Shown here in pieces: positions 33,679 through 44,851 of a stretch of DNA of 64,000 nucleotides. Each line of letters starts with the position of its first letter. Position 1 is the stretch's first letter. The stretch is from the NCBI GenBank assembly GCA_030789695.1, contig CM061132.1, forward strand, positions 27,127,858 through 27,191,857, read 5' to 3'. Under the pieces are notes generated by a model. It was not told the origin of the DNA, did no database searches, and saw only the letters and a program-made list of their open reading frames with translations. Made by a program: the position numbers and the translations under genes. The stretch comes from Scilla litardierei. Its lineage: Eukaryota > Streptophyta > Magnoliopsida > Asparagales > Asparagaceae.

Positions 33679-34310
33679 ATGATAGCTGGACCCAGTAACG
33701 CCGGACCGGTCGAAGGTTCGAAGGAAAATCCAAGAGCGAACAACGTCCTGGTGGAGGACGTCGCGGACTCCACAACGCCCCCACCACGACTAGTAAAGGC
33801 CCCAAAGGAGCCTGGGGTGACCCGAAAAGAGTTCACCCAGTTCACCGAGTAGGTCGATAGGAGCCTAGGTGCATTGGCGACTTTAATACGCCAAAACATG
33901 GGGGGCCTTTCTCCCGTAAAATGAGCCATTGCCGCCTCCAAACCCAAACCTGACGCCAACCAAGGGCGCGACTTTCCTCCAAGATTTGGGGGACCCAAGG
34001 GTAAACCAACTGGAGATTAACCTCCACAATTCGATCCCCCCCAGGCCCACCAGTACGACAGAGTGGGGGTCGATAATCAAGCTCTCATTTTCCTGAGAGA
34101 ACCCACCCCCTCAAATTACCAGGCAGCAACCTAGATCAGGTAATGTACGGGGCTCCCCCAGGTTATAACCCTCTGAATCCTATAGGTGGATTCGTGAGGA
34201 AAGAGGCCAACCCAATCCTCGGGAGCTAACTACGTGCAACCTGGTGTAGGAGGATCCCTACTCTCCAAGATTCGAAAGACCCCTCTGAAGGAGAATATCA
34301 TCTATGAAGC
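33679..34310 (+). pseudogene. Gypsy gag N-terminal stub
   Basis: From ATG 33679 the frame runs 57 codons (IAGPSNAGPVEG, RKEFTQFTE) to a TAG. It then continues as a recognisable but broken Pro/Gly-rich N-terminal Gag (FPPRFGGPKGKP). It stops matching at about 34310, where sequence composition changes abruptly. The rest of the element is missing. Confidence 0.55.
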
Positions 34311-35234
34311 GAGTTAGTTTCATCTATTAATAAACTTATGATGTTTAGCACCCTTTAGATACTTCAAAGTTCTTTTAACAGCTTTCCAATATGCTACTTC
34401 AAGATTATATTATATCTATTAACTAGAATAATTAGGTATACTACGTATAATCTAGTATATAACATTGCATACATCAAGCTTTTAACAGCTTGAGCATATG
34501 AAAACACTAAATGATTTCTATCCTTCTTCATGACATTTTTCTTTACACTACTATTTTCTCATAACCAATGGTATATATGTTAGATTGCAATTCTGAATCT
34601 TAAATCTTCTAACTATTGGGTGCAAATACTTTTCTTGGTTTAGACTTAATAATTCAGACTTTCTATCTTTAGGGATCTGTATACAAAGAACATATAATGC
34701 ATCTCACATGTTTCTCATTTCGAATTCTCTATGAAGTGCCGATTTGATTATATTCAACTCTTCATTACCATTTCTAGCAAATAAAATAACATCAACATAC
34801 AAAGATAATATAGTAAAATTGCTTCCACTCTTCAAGACATACACATAATTATCCAATTTATTTGTAACAAAATCAAGTTGGATAATAATATTATGAAATT
34901 TAAGATTCCATTATATAGATATCTATTCTAATCATGTAGAGAATTTTCAATTTATATATATCGTATTCCCATCATTTGACTTGAAATTTCTCAGGTTGAT
35001 TCATATATATTACTCCCTTTTACTATCTGTTGAAAAATACAATTTTGACATCCATTAAAAAAAGTTTCATGTCAAGATATGAATCAATTGCTAAGATTAT
35101 TTTAATATGCAAACTTAGATATTGTAGAGTAAATCCCTTAATAATTAATAGTCATAACCGTGTCCGCATGCACGGTTCATTTAAGATTTTCCATCGCAAA
35201 ATCTTTGTTCCCAAAAAAATATTTTCACTACCAA
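34311..35234 (-). pseudogene. Decayed Copia pol: RT core to RNase H
   Basis: Minus-strand remnants in Copia order from right to left: SYLDMKLFLMDVKIVFFN (near 35040-35090), LYVDVILFARN (a YVDD relic, near 34790) and VAYWKAVKRTLKYLKGA (near 34350-34410). Many stops and frameshifts are present. It is probably the other half of the remnant at 40780-41830, the two having been separated by the solo LTR between them. Confidence 0.75.
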
Positions 35235-36270
35235 TGTAACAACTCGTTTTCATCAACACATCTAATTACGTATTTAATCTATTTTCACATTTTTTAAACT
35301 ATTCTATAATAGTTAGTCAGGAGTTTTATATCAAAATGACTTCAAAAAATTATTATAAAAATATTTTGAAAGCATTAAACTAGTTATAGTGTATTTCAGT
35401 AAGTTCGGGTTTCATCAAATACCTCTAAACGACTTTGATAAAAATTGTTTTCCAATTATTACTGTTTTGACTTAATGAATTAGTTTTCGATACAAACATT
35501 ATCAAAACGTTTTCAAACTTCTACAGTATCATTCTATGATCATTTAGGGCTCCCCATTTTAATTTCGTAATTTTCTGACATCAAATCGACCTAGAACCCT
35601 CAAACCCGCTTCCTAAACGTTTTGGCCCAAAATTCGTATCTCTGTAGCTCAAACCCCAAAATGGATCTCGTATTCGCGATCCTCGCGACGATACGATCTC
35701 GTGGCTATGTTTTCGTAATTTTTCAGAGTCATGCGAAAACGGGCTTGTATTCCTCCGTTTTTACTAATTACATCCATTAATCACTTTTTAATCTTACTAA
35801 TTACTAATTACCTTAACCCCCATGCTTAACACATTTAAACATTTTACAAATTTTTCTAAAATTAGTCAAAAGTGCTAACTACCGTATTAAAATTGTCTAG
35901 GTTAGTCAACAAGTCCTAACTACCATATTAATTGCTAATAGTTGGTTCATGAACCCATTAACCATATAAATACCCGTTAATCCCAGTTAAATCCCCAAAG
36001 TTAAACTTAGTTTTGTTAAAATTAAAACCATTAAACACGCGCGCGCGCGCGCGCACACACACACACTCTTTTCGAAAACACCCAACCCAGCTCGGAGGAA
36101 AACAAACCCCCCACACCCCCCTCTCTCTTTCACTCTCACTCTCCCGCTCTCTCACTTTCGCCTCCCCCCCTGGTGGTTCGACCGCCGCTCGCCGCCGTGC
36201 CCTGTTACACCCGCCATCGTCGTCCTCCTCCTCCTCTCTCTGACGACAGCCCGAAGCACACCCCCCCGAT

Positions 36271-38105
36271 TGTTGAGTATTGGTGTTTCATACCCATATT
36301 ATTTTGAAGATGATCACAACATTATGTTGTTGCTAATGTCTCTCTTGTTTTAGTCTCTTATTTACTTTACAAGGATATCATTTTTGGAGACTAAACACTT
36401 GGTGCAAGGATGGACATCAAGTGGAGAATGGCCAAAGCTTGGACTCAAGGGGTGCTAAAGCTTGGAGATGATGGAAAGCAATAAGGCATCAAGATTGAAG
36501 CCATAGACTCTAAAGAAAGCAATGCAATCCATGTAGTATTTCCTTTATTGCTTTCTCTCTCATGTGAGTCTAGGTTAATGTAATGCCTTGATAGATGGTC
36601 TACTCATTCATGCATATGCATTTTAACCATCTTAGTGAGCCTTAGGATTATCATAGAATCCAACCCAATAGGTTCATCCTAACCAAAGACTCATTTGGAG
36701 TCTCTGGCTCTCCAACAGTCACCTGATGAAGGTTTCACAGTCGACTAGGTGATTTCCAGTCGCCTGTCGGGCCTTCTACAATCGACTGTGATGCACTACT
36801 CAAGTCATTATTTCTATTGACCCTACTTGAGCTTTTCGCATCAGTCGACTGATGATCAATTTACCGTCGCCTGTATATTTACAGTCGCCTGTGATATGGT
36901 CAACAGTCGTCTTAAAGGCATAAGTGCAAATATTGCATCTCTCTGTTTTTCTCCATCTCCTGCAGCAATCGACTGATGACGGATATACAGTCGCATGTCT
37001 ATTTTACAGTCGACTGTCATTTGTTCTTCAGTCTCATGTATGCATATTGGGAGAAAGAGTGCAACTCTCTGTTTTATTCCATCCCCTACAGCAGTCACCT
37101 GCTGAAGGTTTTACAGGTGCATGTCATGTTTACAGTCGACTGTATTGTCTTCATCAGTCGACTGTCTAGGCTCAGATTATAGCCGTTGGATATTTTCTAG
37201 CTGTTGGACAGTCGACTGTCATTTGTTCATCAGTCGACTGTCAGTGACGTTTCAGCCCAGAAACTAGTCGTTGCAGCTTTTTGTTTTTTGCCGTTTCCTT
37301 GGGTTTTGAGAGTTGATATAGGGTTCCTATATATTTGAGAGGGCTAAGATTATTAGAACTTCTTGATGCTATTGAAAATCCTTAGAGATTAACCAAGCCA
37401 CTCTCAAACTCTCTCATTTCCCTCTTAGAGCTCTCATTCCTCTTCATGCATTGAAGTCAAGCTCAAGGGAAACCATCCAAGTGCTTTCAAGCAAATCTCA
37501 TCACTTGGAGATCCTCTTTCATGCCTTGTATTCATCTATGAGTAAGCATCTCAAGGCATAGGTAAGAGTATTTGTTTTACTTGGTGTTTCTTTGTAACAC
37601 TAATTCTCTTTGTGGGAATTAGTCTCTCTCTTTGTGGGAGTATTTCTCTTAGTGGGAATAGGATATTCTCTTAGTGTGAATAACTCTCTTTGTGGGAGTA
37701 ACTCTCTTTGTGGGAGTTTGGTGTCCTAGTGTAGGGCTAACCCTAATTATCTTAGTGGGAGTTAGTAATTCTCTAGGTGGGAGTTTGACCGCTGTGTAGG
37801 GTTGGTTGGGTCCTTGTGTAGGGCAAAATCCTCTTGGTGAGGTATCTCTTTGTGGGATTTGTATTCACTTCTATTTGTGGGAATATAGTGAATATTGGTG
37901 TAGCTGGACGTACCCAAGTTTGGAGAACCAGGGTAAAATCTTGTGTTTGCATTTAGATTGATTGTGTCGATTAATTCCTCTTGCATTTATTATTCCGCAT
38001 TTGCAAGTTAAATTTTAATTGCACAATTTATTGCCATTACACTATTCACCCCCCCCCCCTCTAGTGCGATGTTGTTAGTATTGCAAGGGTAAGGAGATCC
38101 TTACA
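36271..38105 (+). mobile_element. Solo LTR C, Sirevirus-like
   Basis: 1835 bp starting TGTTGAGTATTGG, like the Sirevirus LTR of this window, and ending GGAGATCCTTACA. The flanks are CCGAT and TCGAT. It contains many AGTCGACTG palindromes (36720-37240), a TATATATTTGAGAGG box near 37329, and a run of CTCTTTGTGGGAGT repeats (37600-37870). CACCCCCCCCCCCTCTAGTG precedes the end, the same arrangement as in the Sirevirus LTR. No internal region remains. Confidence 0.85.
37600..37870. repeat. Degenerate CTCTTTGTGGGAGT tandem repeats in LTR C
   Basis: About a dozen imperfect 15-25 bp units built on TCTTTGTGGGA or TCTTAGTGGGA. The full Sirevirus LTR has a much shorter counterpart (GTTGTGAGAGTT, TTTGTGGGAGT). 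Confidence 0.75.
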
Positions 38106-40479
38106 TCGATCACCGCCGAACAGCCACGCTCGACCCCTGCTCGTCCGCTTCTTCGCCGTTTGACAAAGACGCCGCCACTTCCCGCCGCTCCGCCACCCTC
38201 CTTCGCTCTCCACCGCGCCTCGAAGCAACAGACCCTAGCTCCGCCTCCCTGCTCCACTCCGACGAGGTGCCCACTCGCACGCAGACCACGTTGCCGTGAA
38301 GCCCGAAACACGCCGTGAGCACCGCCTTTCACCGCTGCCACCACGTCGTCGTCGCTTCGAATCGCCGCCGCCGTCGACCCCCCCCCCCCCCCCCCCCCTC
38401 CGCTCTCCGTCGCATGCACGCGTAAGGGGAACGGAGCGAAGGCGAGTTAAATACGAAAATGTATTTATTTAAATACGAAAACGTATTTCCGTAATGTATG
38501 GTATATTATAATATATTATAAATGGGTTTTAATGGTTTTAAATTTATAGTAAATAATATAAGGGTCAAAAAAATGCAAGACCAACTCCAGAAAATCAGAA
38601 ATGACATTCTAGATCCAATGGCACTGGTCACATCTCAATCAGATGCTTGGTTTTTCCACAATAAATTTTTAATCCTAAAACTTAAATACGTCGTTTTCAC
38701 TTAAAATCCGTAACTTCTTATTTTCAGTAAACTGATACGTGAGAAATATATATGTTGTAGCACTCATTGAGACGGTCGGTTTGACTGCTCACTTGAACCA
38801 TTCTGACATGTATTGCATCCATGATAAATTGTTGAATGTTTGCGTTACTTAAGTAAAATTAGTTTTTAAATTGATTTTTGAGCTTCTAGGAATTATAAAA
38901 ATTAATAGAAGCATCTGAAAAATATTTTCTCTTGCAGTAAAATTATTTTATTCATTTCTAGCCTATATAAAAATTTAGAACATTTTTAAAATCACTTTTA
39001 AAAAGCGAAACGACCAAGTTATTAGATAGAAAATAAGTATTCAATAACTGCTCAGGTACCAGTTCTTGTGCACCATCTTCAGCGAAAGCCATAGATCCAG
39101 TCTCGGTTTGCCACGTCAACCTCGAAATTTGTAAGTCACGATAAATTCTAGATTTAGAAAATTAGTTAGTGTCCTTGTACGAACTTAAGAACACCACTTA
39201 TAGCCTCAGAACGGCTACATGACTTGAACCGAACTAGAAACCTAATCTAATATGAAAGTAATCAATTGCAGATCACTTTGCCAATTTTCAACTTTGGTGG
39301 TTATAGCACGCAACCATCAACTTGGGTAAATTGTGTGCTAAACAACATATCATATGCTCGAAGCATGGAATCGACCCCCCGAATGTTGGACTTGTCTTTA
39401 TCCTCTATTTTCCTGGCATCCACTGTGCTTTGGCACAATCTACTGTGAAATGAGTTACTACTTTCTAGTTTTCAATAAGAAAGTTAACCAGTAGTCCTGG
39501 TTTGACTAACATCATGTGCTACATTGAATGTAACATCTTGTGGAACATCCCGTATAACACTTGACACTTCACTGGGGTTTTTGGGGTAACTCATAGTTTG
39601 AGAGAGTGCGAGAGTGACTGGAGTTCATCTTCCTATCCCGCTGCATGTGTTTCGGCTTTCCGTCCCGCTGCCTGTGTTTCAAAAAAATACATGTACCGCT
39701 GCCTGTGTTTTGGCATTTTTCTGGATAAGCGCACCCAGGCAAGAGATGAACTCGATGGTCACATATTGTACTCTCCGACTTGAGTCACGTAGTTCTAGTG
39801 TAGCATGCACGATCACCTCTTTACAGTACATGCACTTTACCTACTACAGTTGTACAGTCATAGTGCTTTACTTGTCGTACTACAGCAGTAGCACGTTTCA
39901 CTTGCTTAGCCTGCTTTACACTTGCACTACCACAATACAGTTGTTCTCTCCTTTCAGCTCGGTTTACCTTTACTACTCAGTTGTGTACAATTGTTGCTCA
40001 GTACTTTACTTTTCACTCTGGTTGCTTGTACGTAGTTACCTTTTATCATACTTGTACACTGCTTCTTTTCCCTATTTAGAATTGTTGTGACTTACCTTCG
40101 GTTCCATTTATGGCACCGGCAGACGACGACCAGATCGAGGAAGTTGCCCCTGAGTTTGCAGAGCCAGAGTTCGACCCGGAGACGGCAGACTTCTAGCTGC
40201 TTGTGTTGTTGTGCGTAATATGTTATGTATTTCCTTTCCGCATTTCCTTTCTGTATTTCCTCTATGTATTTGGTGAGAAAGTGCTGCTTGTTATTATACT
40301 TTAACTTTGGGCTGTAATAATGTACGCTGGTGTGAGGATTGGTACATCTCTGGATTGTGGCTATATTGATTTCACTGGTAAACTGCAGATCTGCAATTAA
40401 AATCAAATAAATAATAGCCCCGGTGAGCGGGTCGTTACAACTAAAATTTAAAAGAACAACAAAATAGCGTAAAAATATT

Positions 40480-40710
40480 TAGCGACACGAACGCCTTCGG
40501 CGCATGCTCCTTCGACGCGGAACAACAAATTCGGCGTAGAACAACAAATTCGACACGGTGGCCTTTGGCGCGAAATAACAAATTCGGCGTGGGCGCCTTC
40601 GACGCGGAATAACAAATTAGCGTAAAAAATTAGCAGACGCCGAAAGCTCCCGCGCAAGTATGCCTTCGATGTGGAACAATAAATTCGAAGCGAAACAACA
40701 AATTCAACCC
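40480..40710. repeat. Degenerate short tandem repeats, ACAACAAATTCG units
   Basis: Irregular repeats of GGAACAACAAATTCG and GCCTTCGACGCGG about 20-50 bp apart. The 105-codon minus frame across them only reflects the repeat (LLFRVEGA recurring). Confidence 0.6.
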
Positions 40711-40779
40711 ACATTTTCAAAAAAATATTGAAAGACGATGAGACTTCTGCTTCCTTTACGAGCACAACAGTCCCGATGG

Positions 40780-41830
40780 GATTTTAGATTTAATTATACT
40801 TTGTTTAATTTATGATTCTCCACAATCTTTTCCAAGGCATTTTTAATTTCAAAGTTTTGGTTCCCAAGACACTTTTCCCCCAAAATTTAAGTTAAAATTT
40901 TCACAAAATTATATCAACAACTGATTTACCAAGATCAAATCCCAGCCACTTTTTATCTTGTCTTAGTCAACTATAAGATTCAAAAAAAGTTGTCAAATGT
41001 AATATAGATATTTGCATTTTGAGTAAATTCTTTTACAACTAATCGAGTCTTATATATTTCAACAGACACATCAAAGACTCATCAACCTCATATTTTTTTT
41101 TCTTTGATACATATTTGCATCATATGAACCGCCTTTTCTGATACGTCATGTAGTTTACATATATTGTTTTGCTTTTTAGAGTTAAGCTCATTTTTCCAGA
41201 CTTATAGCTATTGATCAGATTTATGTGGGGTCACTGCATTAACATAACTCAGATATCAGTTTGCTTATCGATATCAATCTACTGAGAAATAAGATAGTTT
41301 ATGTAAATATAGATAATAGTCATACATCCATGCATACGTTGTTTTAGATTTTTATCACCACTAAGGTTTGCATGTAGGACATGTTCAACTAGTTGATTCT
41401 CTATTTGTATGTTCTTTTTGAAGGCTCACCTTCCATTATTGGTCGATTTATATCATTTATTATATTCAGGTGGTCAGGAATATTATCTAAGTCTAACACA
41501 GATGGTATATTCTCTTGGGCTTGTTCTCTTTTCATTGAATTTTTTTAAAAAGTAGTATCTTTATTTTCAATGACCTATTTTCTTCGTGAAAGAACTTATA
41601 TCATTGAGATTTTTTTAAAATACAATATATACCTACATTTCAAGATTTTAATATCCGGCTTATCTCTAACTTATCTGATATGTAATATGAACTTAATCTA
41701 CATAATCCTATTTTCTTATGTGACTCAAATTGGGTTTATGTCAACTCCAAATCTCATATGGTGTTGACTCGCTCGATTTTATGAGAACATCAGAATATGA
41801 TTTGCACTTAAAATTGTTTCTTCCCTAAAA
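40780..41830 (-). pseudogene. Decayed Copia pol: integrase C-terminus to RT start
   Basis: Minus-strand traces include STPYEIWS (integrase end, near 41750), PSVLDLDNIP (linker, near 41490) and EIYKTRLVVKEFTQNANI (RT start, near 41030-41080). Stops and frameshifts are frequent. The order and strand fit the remnant at 34311-35234 as the next part of the same element. Confidence 0.7.
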
Positions 41831-42131
41831 TCCTTAGAGAGACCATGATAAAATAACATACATCTTACTTAAAGCTATCATATTATGATATATATAATTT
41901 ATCATTTTATGATTATTATATCATGAATCGTACCATATCACATATTGTAAAATAATTTATCTTGTGAAATAATTAAGTAAATTACATATATAACTAAATA
42001 TATACTAAAATTAGTAGAGATATATATAGAACAAATAGTAAACAAGTAAACATGCTAGTTGTCTAAAAATTACAATTATGAAAGTCGACGAGAGTTGATA
42101 AATGTTGACAATGGTTGTCATGGCTTTTTAA
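41831..42131. other. AT-rich sequence, nothing recognised
   Basis: Low-complexity AT-rich DNA between a Copia remnant and a foldback element. It contains no coding or repeat signal that I can support. Confidence 0.4.
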
Positions 42132-42359
42132 GGGGGTATTTAGTACTGACCCCCTGTGTTTTCTCGGAAATTAGTAGTACCCCCCCTATGGTTTCAATAA
42201 TTAGTAAGACCCCCCTCCACAATTAGTATCACCCCCCCAGGGTTTCTCAAAAATTAGTATCACCCCCCTATGGCAGGGGGGTCTTACTAATTATTGAAAC
42301 CATAGGGGGGGTACTACTAATTTCCGAGAAAACACAGGGGGTCAGTACTAAATAACCCC
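42132..42359. mobile_element. Foldback MITE, 228 bp
   Basis: Near-perfect inverted repeats of about 85 bp start GGGGGTATTTAGTACTGACCC on the left and end CAGTACTAAATAACCCC on the right. The 7-bp flanks are TTTTTAA (42125-42131 and 42360-42366). The arms and the loop are built from repeats of TTAGTA followed by two bases and ACCCCCC. It has no coding capacity. The superfamily was not determined. Confidence 0.82.
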
Positions 42360-42385
42360 TTTTTAAGGGCCAACAAGAGTGAAGG

Positions 42386-43329
42386 TGTCACGCCCCTTCC
42401 CCAAGTACCATAACTGTTTTTCATGCTAATGCACGTCTTGTTGTTTACCAATGAAAACAGAATATGATAAAGCAGAAACGTACCAACAAAACGTACCCGT
42501 ATGAATTATCTCATAACTCTGCATGCTAGTTCTCATGCACATGAACCTCCTCGCATCCCTGATCAGCACCAGACGATGCAATAAAACATGAAACCACTAG
42601 ATTAGAGTAGATTACATCTAATTCAAACATTCAGAATTTAAAAGATGATATATAAAAATTATAATGGAAATATGATTGTAAGGAAAACCGGTAATGTAAC
42701 AGTATAACACAATTATAGGATACGCATGAATATGAGCATAAATATGAGTTTGTAATTTATTAGTGTTGTAAATGTTTCTAGTTCAAATAAAAATAACAGT
42801 TTTATCTAATCTTAGGTTGTGACTCATGTCTAAAGATACGGTTTGCAACTCAGGCAGGAGCATAGTCCTGTTATATAACACCACAACCAGTGTGAATAAC
42901 GGGAAATGGATACAGTAGTATAACCACTCGTTCCGTAACGGAAGAGGAAAATGAAAATAATAGTTGTAACATATGCATGAATATAGTCCTGGAATAGAAC
43001 CCCGCTACCAGTGTGAATAGCAGGAAATCGATACATTAGTATAACTCATCATTCCATAAAGAAAGAGAAAAATGAAAATAATAGTACAACCTCTCATTAC
43101 ATAAAGGAAGAGGAAAACAGATATAACAGTACAACCCCTCATTCCATAAAGAAAGAGGAAAACAGATATAACAGTACAACCCCTCATTCCATAAAGAAAG
43201 AGGAGGGGAGTATGGGCCGTCAGGTTTGGGCCAAAGCAAAGAAGAGAAAAGAAGAAAAATGCTAGAGAAATTTTAAAGAGATATTTGAAAAATCTTTATA
43301 ATTACCATGAAGAATTATATGCCATTACA
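42386..43329 (-). repeat. Gypsy LTR (944 bp) with tandem repeats
   Basis: On the minus strand it starts TGTAATGGCATATAATTC at 43329, directly after a polypurine tract, and ends GGGGCGTGACA at 42386. It contains two levels of duplication: a roughly 130-bp unit (about 42855-43050, keyed on ATAGTCCTG and CAGTGTGAATA) and 45-bp units (43065-43205, keyed on ACAACCCCTCATTCCATAAA). Confidence 0.72.
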
Positions 43330-43372
43330 TTTTACCCCCTCAAAATAAATTCCGCCTCGAAATTTTCAAAAG
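43330..43372 (-). pseudogene. Last codons of Gypsy pol plus polypurine tract
   Basis: The minus-strand frame reads FENFEAEFILRG then stop, overlapping GAGGGGGTAAA just before the LTR. This matches the usual end of chromovirus-type Gypsy polyproteins. The rest of the element is absent. Confidence 0.6.
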
Positions 43373-43573
43373 TCAAGATAACAAATAGTGAGAGAAAGTG
43401 GTTGCTACAGATGACATACAAATGCAATGGAAGGCACTTATAGGATAGAAAGGAAATAAATGATTACAATATATGAAAGGTTCTTCTGATTGTCAATAAA
43501 GGATGGTAGTGTAGAATAGAGTATCAAGATATAAGCATTAGATTGAAATGGGTGGAACAAAACTGTGGAAGAG

Positions 43574-43770
43574 AATAATGGGTATAATACGTCATATGAG
43601 AGTGTCTCTCATATTCCCTCTCACCTAAAGGGAGCAAGTACAAAAAGTACAAGCCCAAGCCTAAAGGGAGCAAGTACAACAAGTACAAGCCCATGTGAGC
43701 TTGTACTTGCCTCTTTTATGTGAGAGGGAATATAAGAGACACTCTCATATGGCGTATGATACCCATTATT
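43574..43770. mobile_element. Foldback MITE, about 197 bp
   Basis: Terminal inverted repeats of about 57 bp start AATAATGGGTAT and end ATACCCATTATT, both with ATATGAGAGTGTCTC. Between them AAAGGGAGCAAGTACAA is repeated twice and appears once inverted. No convincing target duplication was seen. Confidence 0.65.
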
Positions 43771-44136
43771 CTAATTACCTATCAGATTTGTGTCATAAAT
43801 TTCTATGGCATTTAACAATTTGGTAGAATTATTGCTCGCAGATACAGAACCTTTACATTAATGGCTGTGAGTAGATAACTTTCCAGAGCTGAAAGAGAGG
43901 AGAAAATAATTCTTAGAAAGGTAATAATCAAACATAGATGCTTGCTGAAACGCTTCGAAGTTATCGTTGCATTACAGAATCGAGAAGTGGATACAGATGC
44001 CGATCAATAATTTCTTCATTAAGAGAAATGCAAGTATGCTACAGATTTGGCAATACATATACACACGAGTGTTTCATGGTACAAGCTATATGTGGTCATA
44101 CAAAAAAAAATTTGAAAGCCGATTCGATGCATTTGT
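43771..44136 (-). other. Region downstream of the host gene stop, probable 3' UTR
   Basis: Unique-looking sequence immediately 3' of the host gene's stop codon on the minus strand. No separate gene was recognised; the plus-strand frames of about 68 codons here have no family resemblance. Confidence 0.4.
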
Positions 44137-44238
44137 TCATAGAGTAGTCCTCAGATACTGCACAACAAAGTAGACCACGGCCAAAAACAGCGCGATCTGG
44201 TAAGCATCTCTCTGCAATCCATCATCCCTTTGGAAAAA
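44137..44238 (-). CDS. Host gene, last coding exon (C-terminal membrane anchor)
   Basis: On the minus strand a pyrimidine-rich tract ending TTGTTTCAG at 44239 precedes a 34-codon exon. It begins FFQRDDGLQRD, has a hydrophobic segment YQIALFLAVVYFVVQYL and ends RTTL and the stop TGA (44137-44139). Phase 0 matches the donor at 57517, giving the junction SGDPTK to FFQRDD. The hydrophobic helix close to the C-terminus suggests a single membrane anchor. The sequence is unlike any retroelement protein and resembles, from memory, the C-terminus of plant DUF2358 (NTF2-like fold) proteins predicted to act in plastids. The family call is moderate, the exon call stronger. Confidence 0.72.
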   Translation of the reverse strand, partial: FFQRDDGLQRDAYQIALFLAVVYFVVQYLRTTL

Positions 44239-44851
44239 CTGAAACAAGAAGAGAAGCATGAAGTTAGTAAATCTACACATCAATTGCATCAAAACTCGAA
44301 GTCTCATGAGTCTAGAGAAGTTCTTTAGATGGACTGATGTTATTGCTGGCAGTGTATCTGTGAAACTGTGTTTGTGTGTGTGCTTTTTTTTGGGGACAGA
44401 TTAATTACCAGTTACGATACATTTTATGTCCAAGCATAAGCATAATAACAAAACTATATACCATACATTTTTGTTTTATATTTTTGAATACCAATGGAAT
44501 ACTATTGTGCATAACGGGTATTAACTCTTAAATCAATTTAAGTGACAATTAATTAGATATGAGATATCAAGATCCATCGAAAGCACTGTATAAATATATG
44601 GTAATCATTAATGAAATTGATCTCATATTTTATATCCTTGCAGCTTATATGTCTAGACTAAAATAACATTGTGAGAGATCAATTACTAGTCGCCAAATGC
44701 ATACAGTGATCATATGGCAATCGTGATGCGCACTGTACAAGATGAGATACTTGCATTGATGTACTTGGTGATTATTGAAAACTGTCATTGAAACTGTGGC
44801 ACGGTTACGGAAAGATGTGTTGTTCTATATGTGATGTATTTTATCCTTAGA

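Larger units (their letters stand above)
35235..40439 (+). mobile_element. Solo LTR B of the A/B family, containing a nested Sirevirus-like LTR
   Basis: Starts TGTAACAACTCG and ends GAGCGGGTCGTTACA. The flanking 5-mers are ACCAA (35230-35234) and ACTAA (40440-40444), an aged duplication. Excluding the nested insertion it is about 3.37 kb, close to the 3225 bp of solo LTR A, and its first kilobase aligns with the reversed A. It carries a TATAAATACCCG box near 35967, a (CG)n(CA)n microsatellite (36036-36066) and CT-rich runs. A GC-rich segment follows, interrupted at 36271-38105, and there is a long poly-C run near 38378-38399. It has no coding region; the frame at 39614-40090 shows only low-complexity composition. 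Confidence 0.78.

Noticed and set aside
35150..35175. Hairpin AACCGTG...CACGGTT resembling a group II intron domain V end
   Set aside because: Short, isolated, no other intron domains, and inside a decayed Copia pol.
39614..40090. 158-codon frame with hydrophobic Tyr/Ser/Leu-rich sequence
   Set aside because: Lies in a solo LTR over TACT/TGTAC-rich low-complexity sequence; no recognisable domain or start context.
43938..44173. Plus-strand frames of 68-69 codons
   Set aside because: They overlap the last exon and 3' region of the minus-strand host gene and show no conserved features.
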